From: Imbricaverruca yamaguchii
Taxonomy: Eukaryota > Arthropoda > Thecostraca > Neoverrucidae
Reading direction: 5' to 3'
Assembly (NCBI GenBank): GCA_034440575.1
Contig: JAOTOL010001521.1
Coordinates: 735,501-799,500, forward strand
Length of the DNA: 64,000 bases
Numbering within the stretch: the stretch's first letter is position 1; every line of letters begins with the position of its first letter. Below the pieces are notes generated by a model. It was not told where the DNA came from, ran no database searches, and worked only from the letters and a program-made list of their open reading frames with translations. Shown one piece after another: positions 22,441 through 33,989 of this stretch. Both the position numbers and the translations under genes were made by a program.

Positions 22441-22557
22441 AGTTCATAAGATATATGTTCGTAAGATGTACGTGAACAAGATGTACGTTCATAAAAGCTG
22501 GGTGAAGAAAATCTGCATGCATAAGGTGTTCGTTCATAAGATTTTCTTTCATTCAAG
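22441..22557 (+). repeat. 15-bp minisatellite, about 8 diverged units
   Basis: Successive 15-base units follow TTCATAAGATGTACG, for example TTCGTAAGATGTACG, TGAACAAGATGTACG, TTCATAAAAGCTGGG, TGCATAAGGTGTTCG. Units differ from each other by several bases but phase is kept. Confidence 0.75.
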
Positions 22558-22689
22558 ATCGTAGATAGAACGCCACGATAATTATCTATCGGAGATTGGA
22601 TACATAGGAATCAGTTTTCCAAAATTGTGAAAAAGAAGCATGTATGTCTGTCTATATGTGGGTGTATGCCTGCATGTAACACTTCAACG

Positions 22690-22775
22690 CATGTTGTGCC
22701 AAAACGGTCGGGGGAAGGAGGATTTCGCTCAAACCTTCACATTTGATGGGCTTGGTTTGTTGGAGACAAACCTCA
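22690..22775 (+). repeat. Dispersed repeat fragment, inverted match to 6480-6387
   Basis: It shares TTGTGCCAAA, GGATTTCGCTCAAA and TGATGGGC, in order, with the minus strand beside the Gypsy 3' LTR. Confidence 0.5.
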
Positions 22776-22914
22776 CCTGTTGGACTTTTTTTGCATGCGC
22801 GTGTGCTGCCACGTCAGTGAAGCTACCATGGAAAGGATTTTATAGGTCAATGCAACTTGTGACGTATGCAGTGACATACAGCTGTTATTGTGCGTATAGA
22901 GAAGGATCTGGGAA

Positions 22915-23250
22915 AGGGCAAGGTAGGTCAGATCAAATGAGATCTGCTCAGGTCAGGTCAGGTCATGCTAAGTTAGGATAAGTTAGGTGAGGCGCGGTTT
23001 AGTTAGATTAGGTTAGGCTATATTATTGTAGTATAGATGTACACCAACCCAATTAGTGTGTTCAAAATCGTAAAAGTGCCTCGATGCTCATGAACAGTGC
23101 AGTACCATGCTCGGTACCATTTTGCGACCACCCACTTCCCGAGTGGATTTGAACAGAGGTGACCTATAATTATCCAGTCTAGCCTAGCTTAACCTAATGC
23201 CACTTAACATGACCTGATTTGACCTAAGGAAACCTCATTTGACCCGACCT
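22915..23250. repeat. GGTCA/GGTTA-rich arm and complementary TGACC/TAACC-rich arm
   Basis: 22915-23030 is full of AGGTCAGGTCAGGTCA and GTTAGG-type pentamers and hexamers; 23175-23250 has the complementary CTTAACCTAATG / GACCTGATTTGACC. The two face each other across about 150 bp. GTTAGG resembles the arthropod telomere unit TTAGG only loosely. Confidence 0.5.
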
Positions 23251-24260
23251 ACTCCGCCGTTTCCGAGCTTCATTTCCATACTCCGTATAAAACAGCTGCA
23301 ATTTCCGGCATACTGCGCTACATTCGCCTAGCAAATCTTTCTCACGGGAGCGTGACTTGTGAAAGCACGTGGAACAATATAATTTTTTATCTGATTAATG
23401 TGGCTCCAGCAAACACCGATTTATCGGTGCAATGACCTGGCTGAGAATGGAGAAAATGATGGTTAGTAATGTTTTAGGGCCGCCTTTGTTGTAGCAAGAG
23501 TAAAACAAACAAAAATTTGAAAAAATTGGGCCTGATAGGGGCACTGATCGGGCGCGAGGCCGAACAAGTTTTACTCGCCAAAACTTTTCACTCGTTTCGA
23601 TTACTGGCATAAGGCAGGTGGGAAGTCCCCCTATGGTCAGTGGGAAAAGTGTAGCCGGTGCAAGGAACCGGCTGTAGCAACGGTGTTTCGCTACTTTTAG
23701 CTCCTTTTCAGTACCTAACTCAATCGTTAACAACGATGAAAACGGTCGCCTTTTCTTGACACCCCTCCCCCAGGTGGCGGTGTACGAGCGGCTACGATGT
23801 TCGAACTTCCGTGTTTGGAGATTCGTCCCGGCTACACTGTGGTGTCGATCGGTTCAATGGCCCGCGAGCTATGTCGGTTGAAACTGAGCCAATTCGGCGC
23901 GTTAAAATTGGTCATATACCGAAGTCAAAATCCACGTTTTACACGCTAAACCAATTGAGGAGAGTAATTCGGAACAACACATTTTCACATCACACCGCTG
24001 TCGCCTTCATGCATCGCATTGACCCGATCGCACTGAAATTGTGCACAATGGGTAGCACCCACCGTGGGCTTGCACGTGGTGTCACAGATCATTGGTTCCT
24101 TGCTATGTGAGCCGAGCCGGCCGCCAATGTGTGGCGGTCTCATTTCGTCCGAGGAAGCCCAGCCCCACGTTAAACAGAAATGTGTATTTCAAGCGAATTT
24201 TGAGCGTATGGCATGCGCTACGCTTCGCCAAACCTTATAAATTGTACATGTCTCGAATAG
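23170..24260 (+). repeat. Dispersed repeat R1, copy 2, split by an insertion
   Basis: 23170-23360 and about 23870-24260 match 1-190 and 215-600 respectively. The intervening ~0.5 kb (about 23360-23865) has no counterpart in copy 1 and is an insertion here or a loss there. No TIRs are obvious at the joints. Confidence 0.6.
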
Positions 24261-24479
24261 AACATGTCTACTTGTATTTGCGTTTCACACACAGTCACCA
24301 GCAGTCCGCAGAGACGTTATGTTTTTTTCTTTCCATACAAAATAATACACCTCACACTTGATGGCTCACATATTGATCCTCATGTTTGTTATAGGTACCC
24401 ACCCACCGCACCAGATGCAATATGTAGGTAATAGAAACTGATTGAACATGGTCGGGTTGAGTTATTTCTATATTTGGTT

Positions 24480-24790
24480 TCTGCTAGGCCTTCTGCGTTT
24501 TGCTATTTGCTGCCACATGATAGACTTACGCCATATTTGACGTGCTGGAGTGCTTCGTATGGGCGTTCGCTGCGAAAAGTTGGTGAATTATATTCGATTG
24601 TTGGTTCCCTACCTCCCACATTTTTTGGTAGTTATGAAATGCGAATTCCGCTGAGCTTTGATGCACCTCATATCTTTGCTGCTATCCTCCCAGAATGGCT
24701 ATTGAATCGAGGCCCTTCCTCAGTGTTCTTTTTAGGACCCGTTGCGTCTTTCTTCGTCTTCGGGATGTGGCTTCTGGCTCAAACATAGGT
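24480..24790 (+). repeat. Dispersed repeat R3 (array head), copy 2
   Basis: It aligns with 14680-14950 (AGGCCTTCTGCGTTTTGC, GCGAAAAGTT) and contains CCGCTGAGCTTTGATGCACC (24648-24667). About 24705-24785 looks like a few ~21-bp array units (CCCTTCCTCAGTGTTCTTTT...). Confidence 0.6.
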
Positions 24791-24797
24791 GTAGGAA

Positions 24798-24866
24798 CAG
24801 GGGGTCATGGCCCACCCACTTTTCAAAGTGGAAGGGCCAACAATAGAAGTTGGCCCTCCCACTTTT
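24798..24866. repeat. Hairpin-forming sequence
   Basis: AGGGCCAAC and GTTGGCCCT form a 9-bp stem around a 7-base loop, flanked by CCCACTTTTCAAAGTGG-type symmetry. Purpose unknown. Confidence 0.5.
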
Positions 24867-24965
24867 TAGACATATAAATTTCGTAAAAAGCAGCATGCAC
24901 ACATTTGAATATTTGAGAAAGCCTCCCTGCTATTTATAACTAAGCAAAAGCTGCACATATCACAT

Positions 24966-25099
24966 CGTAGGACTTCCACTCGCACCACTCGGGACATTTC
25001 CCAGTCCCGCGACCCACCGGTGAAACAGTGGGCGGCGCCATTAGCCGTGATCGTGCATAAACTGCGTTGAGAACCACCCAATATACAAACAAACATCGT
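24966..25099 (+). mobile_element. SINE-like copy, 5'-truncated (same family as 34881-35060)
   Basis: It shares with 34955-35056 the ordered blocks ACTTCCAC, GACATTTYCCA, CCACCRGYRAAACAGTGGGYGG, ATTAGC.GTG, GCATAAAYTG and ACCACCCAATA / ATCACCCAATA. The tRNA-like head is missing. Confidence 0.7.
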
Positions 25100-26300
25100 A
25101 GCTCTTCAATTTTAAGTCATGCAATCTTGGACATGACCTTACAACAACGCAACTAATTAAGGAGTTGATGTAATGCAACATATGTATGGATATTCATATC
25201 CTATATTATGCTATGAAGACTATTTAGCAGATACTGTACCAGGCAGTAACAAAATACATTCATGCTAGAGTTTCACTGTCGTTCTTTGACTGTCAACATA
25301 TCTAACATTGATTGCATTAATATTGCCTAGAGTACAACATTATGAAGGCTGAAGGCAGTAACGTAACACAATCAAGGTAAGACATACAATTTTCAAGTGC
25401 AAGTTTCTTGCCTGGATAGTACATAGCCATGTATTATATATGGCCTTGGTTTTAGCTGCCGTATTTACATTTACATATATTTTGATTACTTCAGCATAAG
25501 AATTGCTGCCACGAGAAATACACTGCTTGACTGTAGTATGGAATACAACTTACAGATTTCTATATTTCAATGGATTTTCACAGTTTGGCATAGCACACAG
25601 ATATCCAACCGTTTGAGTGAGATGCCTGGGTATTATAGGTGCAACATCCAGCATAGCAAAATACTTATTGCCGTAACTTATTATGGATGCAATGATGAAG
25701 TTTCCACCATATTACATCAATTTCAAGTGCGAGACCACCTCTCAGAACTTCAGAATCCCGAGGGGATTAGGTGCTAGTGATATGACCTAAAAAGGTCACA
25801 TGAGGAGTGATATGAAGTGATGACGTGGCGAGTAACGAGTGATGCTTGTCATGTGACCTGACAAGGCACATCACGAGCATGGCAACTGATCCGAGTGGAT
25901 TTTTAGCTGGGTAGCTGCCTAGTGGTATTGAAGCACGTTACACATTTAATGCAAATTATGTCGTTTAACGGAAATGGTTTGGTCACATGGTGGTCTCATG
26001 GTATATGCGGCAATCTCTGCTTAGCAAAGACTGATCCCAGAATCTATTCAATAAAAACATTTGGATTGAAAGTACTAGAACACCAATTTACAACGGAGAC
26101 CACTATCAAGGCTTTTCATCGTCCAGTGGTGTGTGCGCCCAGACTGAGATTTAAGAACGCCAAGCATAATGGGATGAATTTAGGCCGATTGCGGAGTGAT
26201 ATTTCCGAACAGTACTTATGGTGTAAGCAGTTAATTGGCCATAGTGAAGTCGATTTTGTGCGATGTACTCCATAAACGCCATTGTTAAACTATAAAATAA
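25100..26300. other. AT-rich non-coding sequence
   Basis: No recognised gene or repeat. A 117-codon frame at 25922-26275 has no recognisable features. 25775-25870 has several TGACCT/AGGTCA half-sites. Confidence 0.4.
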
Positions 26301-26389
26301 TTAGAGCATGCGCAGTGGCGTACCGAAGGGGAGGCATTGGAACAAACCCCCACCCCTGAAAGGTTGTGGGCACCAATATTCGCGCCTGG

Positions 26390-28990
26390 GTTCCGAAAAA
26401 ATAAATGCGAGCTACCTAAAAATCCTGCTGGTGTCTATAACAATCGCATCGGGGCCGATAAAAATAACGTTTGTGGACACAAAATGTCGCGCAGAGACTC
26501 CTGAAAATGATGCTAGGGCACCAAAATCGCACCAAGACCGCCGACAATCACATTGATGGCCTAAAAAACTCGTTCCGAGACCCTAAAAATGACGCTGAGG
26601 ACTTCAGAATATAGGACCGCACTCCTGAAAAATATCGCTGGGGCTCCCAAAAAGTTGTACTAGGATCCCAAAAAGTCGTGCCCAGGCCCACGAAAATCAC
26701 GATAAGGCCTTACAAAGTCGGGCCGGGCTCCTGGAAATCATACTGTGGTCCAAAAAGTATCGCCGGGCTCTTGAAAATCACGCTGGGCGCCAAAAGGACT
26801 GGCCGAGCTGGCCAAATCACGTTGGGTCTCAAAAGATCGGGTCGGGATCCCTGATAATCGCACTGTCCCCACAAAAGTTCGGAGCGGGACTCACGAAAAT
26901 CATTCTGGAAGCACAACAAATGTCGTGCCGTGGTCCTTGAAAATCACCATGGGAACTGCAAGAAGACGGGCTGGGCCCCAGAAAATCACACTGAGTGCCT
27001 CAAAAGTTCCCGCCTGAGCCATGAAAATCACGCTGGGGTCGACAAAATCGTGTTTAGATTCTGGAAGATTAGAAGAGGGCCCGAAGGATTGGGCCTGCGC
27101 CCCCGACAATCACGCTGAACCTGAAGTTCCCAGAACCCGCGCCCGGACTACTGAAAATCACTCTATGGGCTCGACAGGTCGCAGCGGCGTCCCAACATTC
27201 CCATGGGGAACACGTACTAAATGAGATCGGGGAAACAAAAAAGAAACAGTCCGGATATGGATAATAATTATGGTGTCCCAGCAAATGTCCCAATAGAAAC
27301 AAAAACGTGTTGTGTGTCTAAAGACGTGTCGACGCCATAAAACTCGCGATAGACATCCTAACTAATGAAGACGGTCTAAAAATCGCACTTAGTCCCATGG
27401 GCCAAAAAAGTCGCACCGGAACCCCAAAATTCGCAGCTGGCTTCCAAAAAATCAATTACTACCTGCCATTGTCACATTGCGGCCACATCAATTGTCCCAA
27501 AGATAAAAAACACGTTGGGCCCCGGAAAGAAATCCTTGGGAGCACCAAAAGAAAAACACCGGAGCTCGAGGAATCTTAACGGGATCCAAAAATATCACGC
27601 AAGAGGCCTACAAAAATAGAAGTCGACACCAAAAATCACAAAGGGACTCCATCAAGAAGACCCGACCACCGGAAAATTCAGAACAGGTCCCGAAAGAAAG
27701 TACTCGTAAGAGCCTTTCTGCTCTGAAGGGTGCCATTGGCTGAAAACAAACATGTTGAACAGCCACCGTGGTGTACCAAGGAGGCGAATCCCCCTCCATC
27801 CTGAAGATGTGGACTCCCAAAAACCCAAGAATCGCGCCGGGGTCCCCAAAATGGTTCTGAGGAACCATAAATTTTCATCGCCCCCCCCAGAATTAGGGAT
27901 TACAAATAAATGTAGGGGGCACGAAAAATTGCACCGGGTCCGAAAATTTGCGCCGGGGAACGCAAATATCACGCTGGGGCACAGATAAGTACAACATGCC
28001 TAGCGAACTAGCGCCGAGCCCCCTCCCCCCCCCAAACAAAAAATATCGCGATTGAGACCCAAAATGTCTGTCGGTAATATCAAGCGTTCTGGTCAGGGCA
28101 TCAAACATTCTTCTTGTCTCCCTAAAATTGGCATCCATGGCCCCAAATAAGCACAGCGTGGTCCCAAAGTCGCAACGCAACTCGATAAGAATCAAGCCGG
28201 AGCTCTCCGAAATAAAGATAGATTTATAAAACGAAATGTACGAGCCAGGAAAATCACTCCTTTTCCCAAACATACCACCAGATGCCTTAACAAATATCAT
28301 ATCTGTCACACAAAAAAACGTGTCGAAGCTCGAAAAATTGCGGCGGGACATGGCAAATCGTCGGGAGCCGGAAAAATCGGGTGGTGGCTCGGACTTTACA
28401 CGATTCAGAAGAAGTCTTCAGAAGTCAAACTTCGGGTGGTGGCTCGGAAAGGTCGTGAAGGGACCACGGCAAATTATATCGGAGCCCCAATATCATGCTG
28501 GGGTCTCACAAATGTGAGCGAGGAACCAAAAATAAACACCGCGGGACCCTAAGAGCACAACTGAAGGACAAAAAAGCACCAGGTCCTCCAAAGTGTACCA
28601 AGTTTGGCAAAGAGCGGCAAGACCTTAAAATATGAGTTGAAACTCAAACTAGCTACACCGGTAGCCAAAAAAGGAAACACAACCGGTCCCTCCAAGCACA
28701 CCGGGGCTTTGAGACCACATGGGAGCCCCAAGAACAGGTTGGGCCCTCAAAAATCGACATGGTCCTAGAAAATGAATAAAAAGACCTGGCACTAAATAAC
28801 ACTTCGAGGTTTGCGAAAACGCGTTGATACATAGAAAGTATCGTCGGCGCAAAAAACAAACAACAATAAAACTTAAAAAGCGCTAGGGTCACACAAATGT
28901 GCCGGGCCCCTAACAATAATTGGCTGAAGCCACAAATCGCATCCATAAAGAAAGAAAAGCGGAAAGATCGAAAAAAGAACACATAATCTC
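26390..28990 (-). repeat. Diverged ~21-bp repeat array, array 2 (T-rich strand on -)
   Basis: The plus strand is a long run of units near CCTGAAAATCACGCTGGG alternating with CCAAAAAGTCG(C/G)GCCGGG, i.e. the complement of array 1. Spacing is 20-24 bp and units are individually very diverged. Short open frames in every phase follow from the array. The conserved head motif lies at its minus-strand upstream end (29034-29053). Confidence 0.75.
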
Positions 28991-29009
28991 CGTTCGGTAG
29001 CCAATCTGG

Positions 29010-29060
29010 GAGCGTATCTAACCAAAGAGATGTGGTGCATCAAAGCTCAGCGGTTATCCG
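29010..29060 (-). repeat. Array head motif (R3 family), inverted copy
   Basis: On the minus strand it reads CCGCTGAGCTTTGATGCACC, as at 14841 and 24648, followed by CAGATTGGCTACCGAAC, matching CAGAACTGGCTGCCGAA and CAGAATGGCTATTGAAT at the other two sites. It leads directly into array 2. Confidence 0.6.
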
Positions 29061-30580
29061 GATTTCTTAGTCAACAGAAAACGTGGGAAGAAGAAAACCA
29101 ATCATCAATTTGCATTCACGATGGGACCTTGTGGCTGCTACGTCTGAACACGTTATGACTTCATGAGGTACCGTGTGCTATCGCCCGTCAGCTATTTTAT
29201 ACTGGATTGTTGTTCCCCAAAATAAGCGCTTACATTCTGTTTCAGACGGGTGTAACATAATGTAGTTGTAGCATTCCGTTTGAAGTGGGGGATATTCTAA
29301 GGTGCACGACATGTACTACCGAATTGATTGAGGTATGTAATCACCTATGTGCTGGAGTTAGGCCCTGAGTACGAACACCACACCATGTATTTATATTTAT
29401 TGCATTTTTATTTCCCCAGTCTGTCAGCCTGCAAATATTGGTCTGCCACACACCAGATCAAATAATTGTCAACCAGTGTTCACCCATCTCTCCTGTTTCT
29501 GAACCTTTCCAGCACAAATCATGAAACCTCTTTTGCCATGGGCCAGCAAGTAAGCTACGTTCTTGCTTTTTCTTTCTCTTCACCAACATCGACGAACATT
29601 TACAACGGTGCAACGAGGAGCATCTTAGAAGCGTATAGTACTATATCATTGAAACTAGGACACACCACATACCATTAGTGAGGCTGTAATGAGCTTGCAC
29701 CCACCTCCTCCCACACACTCCTATGCATATAGCGGAAGGTGACGAAATTTTGTTTGAACAGTAATAATGCATGGTTTCACTTGCACCAGGAAGGAAAATC
29801 CTATTATTACACAAGGATCAATCGGTCGTGAAAAGACTTCGAAGTCCAGCGAAAAGTGTGAATCTGAAAGTACTTATGCTGCGATGATCGTTCTTTTTAG
29901 AACCACATGTTAGCCATAGGCGCGCCCAGATGGTCTGCCCCCCCCCCACCACACTTAGTGGTGAAAGTTGTGTGTTCACTATTAAGATTATCGGATTCTC
30001 TATACAAATGTGCTCGACCACTGTACTTCGCGAAATTCCTGAGTGCGCCCCTACTATTGACCATTGCCCACCCACTTTTATACGTCCCTACGCCTATGGG
30101 CTCAAACCCATTTTTGTTAGAGGCCTAATACATTTTCGAAACACCTGCTCACTTTAGGGTTTGTTGCTTGTTTTGTGCACGGAGGATTTTTGTTTACGTA
30201 CCAGGGTGTTTCCAAGATCCTGTCTGTATCTCTGTATTTAGCGCCCGGTCTTTTGTTCTTTTTGGAACCATGTTGCCTTTTGCTGTCCCTGTCTCTTTTT
30301 CAGGCGGTCTTCTGTGGTTACCTTTCAGAAATTATCATGCCACTGAAATGAAGAAGATGTGGCGCACACAGCTCCTCCGTGACTGTCCTTTCTATCGCTC
30401 TTAAACGATGATGCAAACTTGACCAGCTAAAATGGACGATGGAGGGAGCCTACCGATATCTGGAAAAAAATCCCTTTATTTTGCAGGCAATGGAAACTGC
30501 ACATTCTTAAGCAGGAAGATTATTACTGGGTCATTTGGGATATACGTTGCTGAAGCCGAAGAATGTGGAAGCGTGTATAT
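29061..30580. other. Unassigned non-coding sequence
   Basis: No recognised gene. 29930-30100 has a C-run and a CCCACCCACTTTTATACG block resembling CCCACCCACTTTTCAAAG at 24811, perhaps another dispersed repeat. Confidence 0.35.
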
Positions 30581-30770
30581 CGACGCCGACGTCGATTCAC
30601 AGTCCCCTGCGTGTAAATCAACGCAGATCTGCGCCGATACACACGTAAACCTCCGCCCGTCTAAATCGACGTCCGCGTAGGTTTACACCAATGAGCAGCT
30701 GTGTGTGAATCCACGTCTGCGTCGATTTACACCAATACGTCTCCCTGTGTATATCAACGCGCGCCAGTGG
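30575..30770. repeat. Cluster of facing GTGTAAATCGACGCAGACG-type motifs
   Basis: GTGTATATCGACGCC, GTGTAAATCAACGCAG and CTAAATCGACGTCCG read forward. GTAGGTTTACACC, ACGTCTGCGTCGATTTACAC and similar read on the other strand, interleaved. The effect is a multiple inverted repeat able to form several alternative hairpins. Confidence 0.6.
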
Positions 30771-30789
30771 CGTCATAGATCGTAAGGAT

Positions 30790-31940
30790 TTGAAAGCTGG
30801 TGGTTGTTTCCGGCGACGCCAGACTGCTGGAACCAAGGCGATATATACGAGGTGGCGTCATCCCTACTGCGCAGCTTTCTGCGCAGGTCCTTATATGACG
30901 CCATCAGGGGTACCCACTTAATATGGGCCAAGCCGCTAACACGCTGTCGAATATACACAGAGTATGCATAGTATGGGTGATAAAATGAGGATTTAAGAGG
31001 TGTAAGTGCAAAACTTAGAGCGTCATAGTCCCGGAAGGGATCTCCAATACCTTTTATACACATATTATACCGGGAAGAGCGTGCAAAGCGAGGTAGGACA
31101 GTTCAGATATGGCTGAGAAATAGCATCTTACCGCAGCGAAATGCAGTAAGGACGTATCTGAAGCGTGGTTGTCACCATGATAGAATCAAGTGGGGGTCGA
31201 GTCCCCCAATCTGCATGAAATTTAGCATTGGGCTTATGGTGCTGCATATCAAAAGTAATTGACCGAAAAACCTTCCAACCCCCTCTAAATGCGGCAGTGC
31301 CCCTGATTTAGGAGGCAAGGAAGGGGATAACCGTTTTTTTTTTTTAGATCGACAGGAACATAGAGAGGACGTGAGAGGCAGACATTCCTTTTATGGGGGC
31401 ATCTGTAAACCTCCGTACCAGCTCAGCAACATGTGTGGAACGTCCAGAAAACGATTTGGGGGACGCAATGCCTGGAGGCAACAGGAAGGCTTTCAGCCGA
31501 GATACCCCATTATCGCCACACGTTAAAATATGGATTGAGGAGGTGGGTTCACGGCAGTCGTAAGCGGGAGTTGACCCATCCGAAAAGTTTGTGAAATTTC
31601 ACTCTAGTTCGGAGGTTACATTTGGCGGATGGACTGGAAAGCGGTCAGACATTGGGAGCTAAAAGCGGTCAGGTATGTATTGGTGGAATTCCCTTGCAAT
31701 GCATTCATAACTAGATCTGGATGATTAAAAACGCTCCTACATGTCCGCGTAGTCGACGTAGTCGGCATATGTGCTGGATTCGGTTCAGAGCATGAATGAA
31801 GGATCACAATCAAAGTTTGTAGAGCAGAGATTTTGCATATCTTTCTTTCTAATCAATGCTCATAGGCCTCATGATAAATGCAGGCAACAGTGAAGTGGCA
31901 TACGCCACACCTGCTTCATGGCGGTACCAGAGCCGATAGC
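30790..31940. other. Unassigned non-coding sequence
   Basis: No gene or clear repeat is recognised. Confidence 0.35.
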
Positions 31941-31948
31941 AGTGACAA

Positions 31949-32310
31949 GTGCCGCGAGGACGGGCCATCATAGGAAGCACCGCTTGTCTGTCACTGGTCA
32001 CAGCGGCAGCAGCAAAACACGCCAACAGGACAGTGGGACCGGGCGATACGAGGGCAATGTCAAGTGCGCCAGGACGGGCCGACAGGGCCGACACAGGGAG
32101 CGCCTCCGACCCGTCGGTTGTCACAGTTACAACAGAAAAAACGCGCCAACAAAACGGCAGGATAGGGCGACACGAAGCTCATGCCAAGTGCCGCCAGAAA
32201 GGGCAGCACGGGAGAAGCCGATAGTCCGCCGCTGGTAACGGTGGCAACAACGAACACGGATACAAAGAGCAGAACCGGACAACACGACAAGACACTAAGC
32301 AGAGACGGTG
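31949..32310 (+). repeat. Tandem repeat, three units of ~115-124 bp
   Basis: Units start GTGCCGCGAGGACGGGCC (31949), GTGCGCCAGGACGGGCCG (32064) and GTGCCGCCAGAAAGGGC (32188). Each carries GGTCACAGCGGCA / TTGTCACAGTTACAACA-type and GCCAACAGGACAG / AACAAAACGGCAGGA-type blocks, then ACACGA or ATACGAG. Open frames across it come from the repeat. Confidence 0.7.
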
Positions 32311-32436
32311 ACACATGGCCGGCAGTGTGAGGGTGGACATCCTATCGCTGGCTGGCGACATGCTGCGGGTACCTGCCTAGATACCCGCCTCTGCGCTCTG
32401 CCGATCAGAGTTCTTGCGTAACCAGCCGATGAGCAC

Positions 32437-32880
32437 ATGCAGCCTAACTCGAGTCAGCCTCCGTCTCACGCAGCTAGCCACACTCCTAGCTTCTGCTGGC
32501 GGCTACTAATGACGCCCAACCCGCGCCTCACGATGTTGGTGTCGCCTGTGCAAGTTGAGTCCATGATGAAGCAGACACAAGAATTCAACTGGTTTGTCAT
32601 CGTCCTCTACCACGTATGTGGCATGCAGCGCTCGCCACGACTGATGGTGATTAACCAAGAACTGGACACAATGGCCAGGAGCGTCTCCGGTGCTTCAGAC
32701 GTCGGACAGCCAAGCGCTGTATTCACGGCTCATTTTGTACGCGACGAAGCCGGCAACGAAGGCAAGGCCGTCGTGCTCCAGTCCCAGTTTGCTGATGATG
32801 GCCGTGTTAAAATTCATAACGTGAATCGACGTGGCATCAAACTAGCTGAACTGGTTCTTTATTTAGCTATACAAATATAA
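32437..32880 (+). CDS. Hypothetical protein, unrecognised
   Basis: A 147-codon ATG-initiated frame after the GC-rich tandem repeat. The middle (about residues 45-130) reads like a globular protein: FNWFVIVLYHVCGMQRS, then VGQPSAVFTAHFVRDEAG and AVVLQSQFADDGRVKIHN. No family is recognised, no paralogue is in the window and no splice context is obvious. It could be a host exon or a mobile-element fragment. Confidence 0.25.
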   Translation: MQPNSSQPPSHAASHTPSFCWRLLMTPNPRLTMLVSPVQVESMMKQTQEFNWFVIVLYHVCGMQRSPRLMVINQELDTMARSVSGASDVGQPSAVFTAHFVRDEAGNEGKAVVLQSQFADDGRVKIHNVNRRGIKLAELVLYLAIQI

Positions 32881-33089
32881 GATATGAAGATAAGGTAGGC
32901 AGCATATGAAAGCTCCATATTTGATGGCGGTGGCCAAGTACTATCGGCGACTCAGCAGGAGGACGACTGGTGTTATTCTGAACACAAAATTGGGGGCATC
33001 AGAACAGGCAAAAGAATCCAGGAAGTTTTGCTGTGCATGTCAGACCACATTTGTAATACTGTCCAAGCTTGGTCTCCTAGTTATGGAAA

Positions 33090-33480
33090 AAAATTGTTGG
33101 CTTTTAGAGTACAAAAGAGGGCTACAAAAATGTCTCATGACATAAGCAACCTGGCATATGAGGAAAGATTGAAAAATTGAATATGTTTTCACTTAGATAA
33201 ACAAGTTGAGAGATCCCATTGAGGTCGTTAAATTTGTTCATGCTTAGGAGAATGTATTTATCAGGTAAATATTTGAATCTAACATAAATGATGCAATTCA
33301 AGTTCATCAATTCAAAATTCAAGTTAACTTCAGTAAGAGAAGGTTACGACAGTCTTCCTTCACCAACAGGGCAATAGAACACTGGAACCAGCTGCCAAAA
33401 ACCATTGTCAGTAGCAGCAGATTGAAAATCTTCAAAGACACCAAGAATAGGCAATTATTAAGAATAGAGGGCTTGGTTAA
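33090..33480 (+). pseudogene. Remnant of a CR1/Rex-type non-LTR reverse transcriptase C-terminus
   Basis: Pieces of one protein can be read with several frame changes: KRATKM / HDISNLAYEERLK near 33105-33180, then FSKRRLRQSSFTNRAIEHWNQLPKTIV at about 33325-33420 and LKIFKDTKN. The order (a LSYEERL-like block, then R.FF..R....WN.LP, then FK) is the conserved C-terminus downstream of the RT core in CR1-like elements. Stops between the blocks show it is long dead. Confidence 0.65.
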
Positions 33481-33800
33481 TAAGAATAGTATTTCAGGGA
33501 GGGCTGATCGACAGATTTTGTGGGCAACTGGTTGAGTGTTCAGAGTGTAACCAAGAAGGGCCCTCGTGGCTCATAGTCACACTGATCTTTTGTGTCTTTC
33601 ATGTCTAAGATGCTCCAAAATGCAGCAAGCATACCAGACAAGCATGATTCTAACATTCCATACCATACAGATCTGAGAGGGAGGCCAAATCATGGAATGA
33701 CACCAAAATAACCAACGAGGGGGCTATGTAAACAACTGCGCTATTTATGACTCAACTGTGCCATCTAAGAATATGAGAAAAAGCGGGTCCGTATCAAAAC

Positions 33801-33985
33801 GTCCAAAAAATAAAGTTCAAAGACCTAAAGTCCAAAGACAGAATGTCCAAGAATCATACAGTCCAAGAATAACAATGTCCAAAACCAAACATCAAAAAAT
33901 AATGATGTCCAAAAACCGAACATCCAAAGACGCAAAATCCAAAAACGGAACGTCCAAAGACGAAACGTCCAAAATCCAAAAATCA
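33801..33985 (+). repeat. 15-bp minisatellite, about 12 units
   Basis: The units follow GTCCAAAGACGAAAC, e.g. GTTCAAAGACCTAAA, GTCCAAAGACAGAAT, GTCCAAAAACCGAAC, ATCCAAAGACGCAAA. The 15-base phase is almost perfect while the second half of each unit drifts. Confidence 0.85.
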
Positions 33986-33989
33986 AGAA

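Noticed and set aside
22915..23030. Internal telomeric repeat (TTAGG)n
   Set aside because: GTTAGG-like words are irregularly spaced and mixed with AGGTCA; no run of perfect pentamers.
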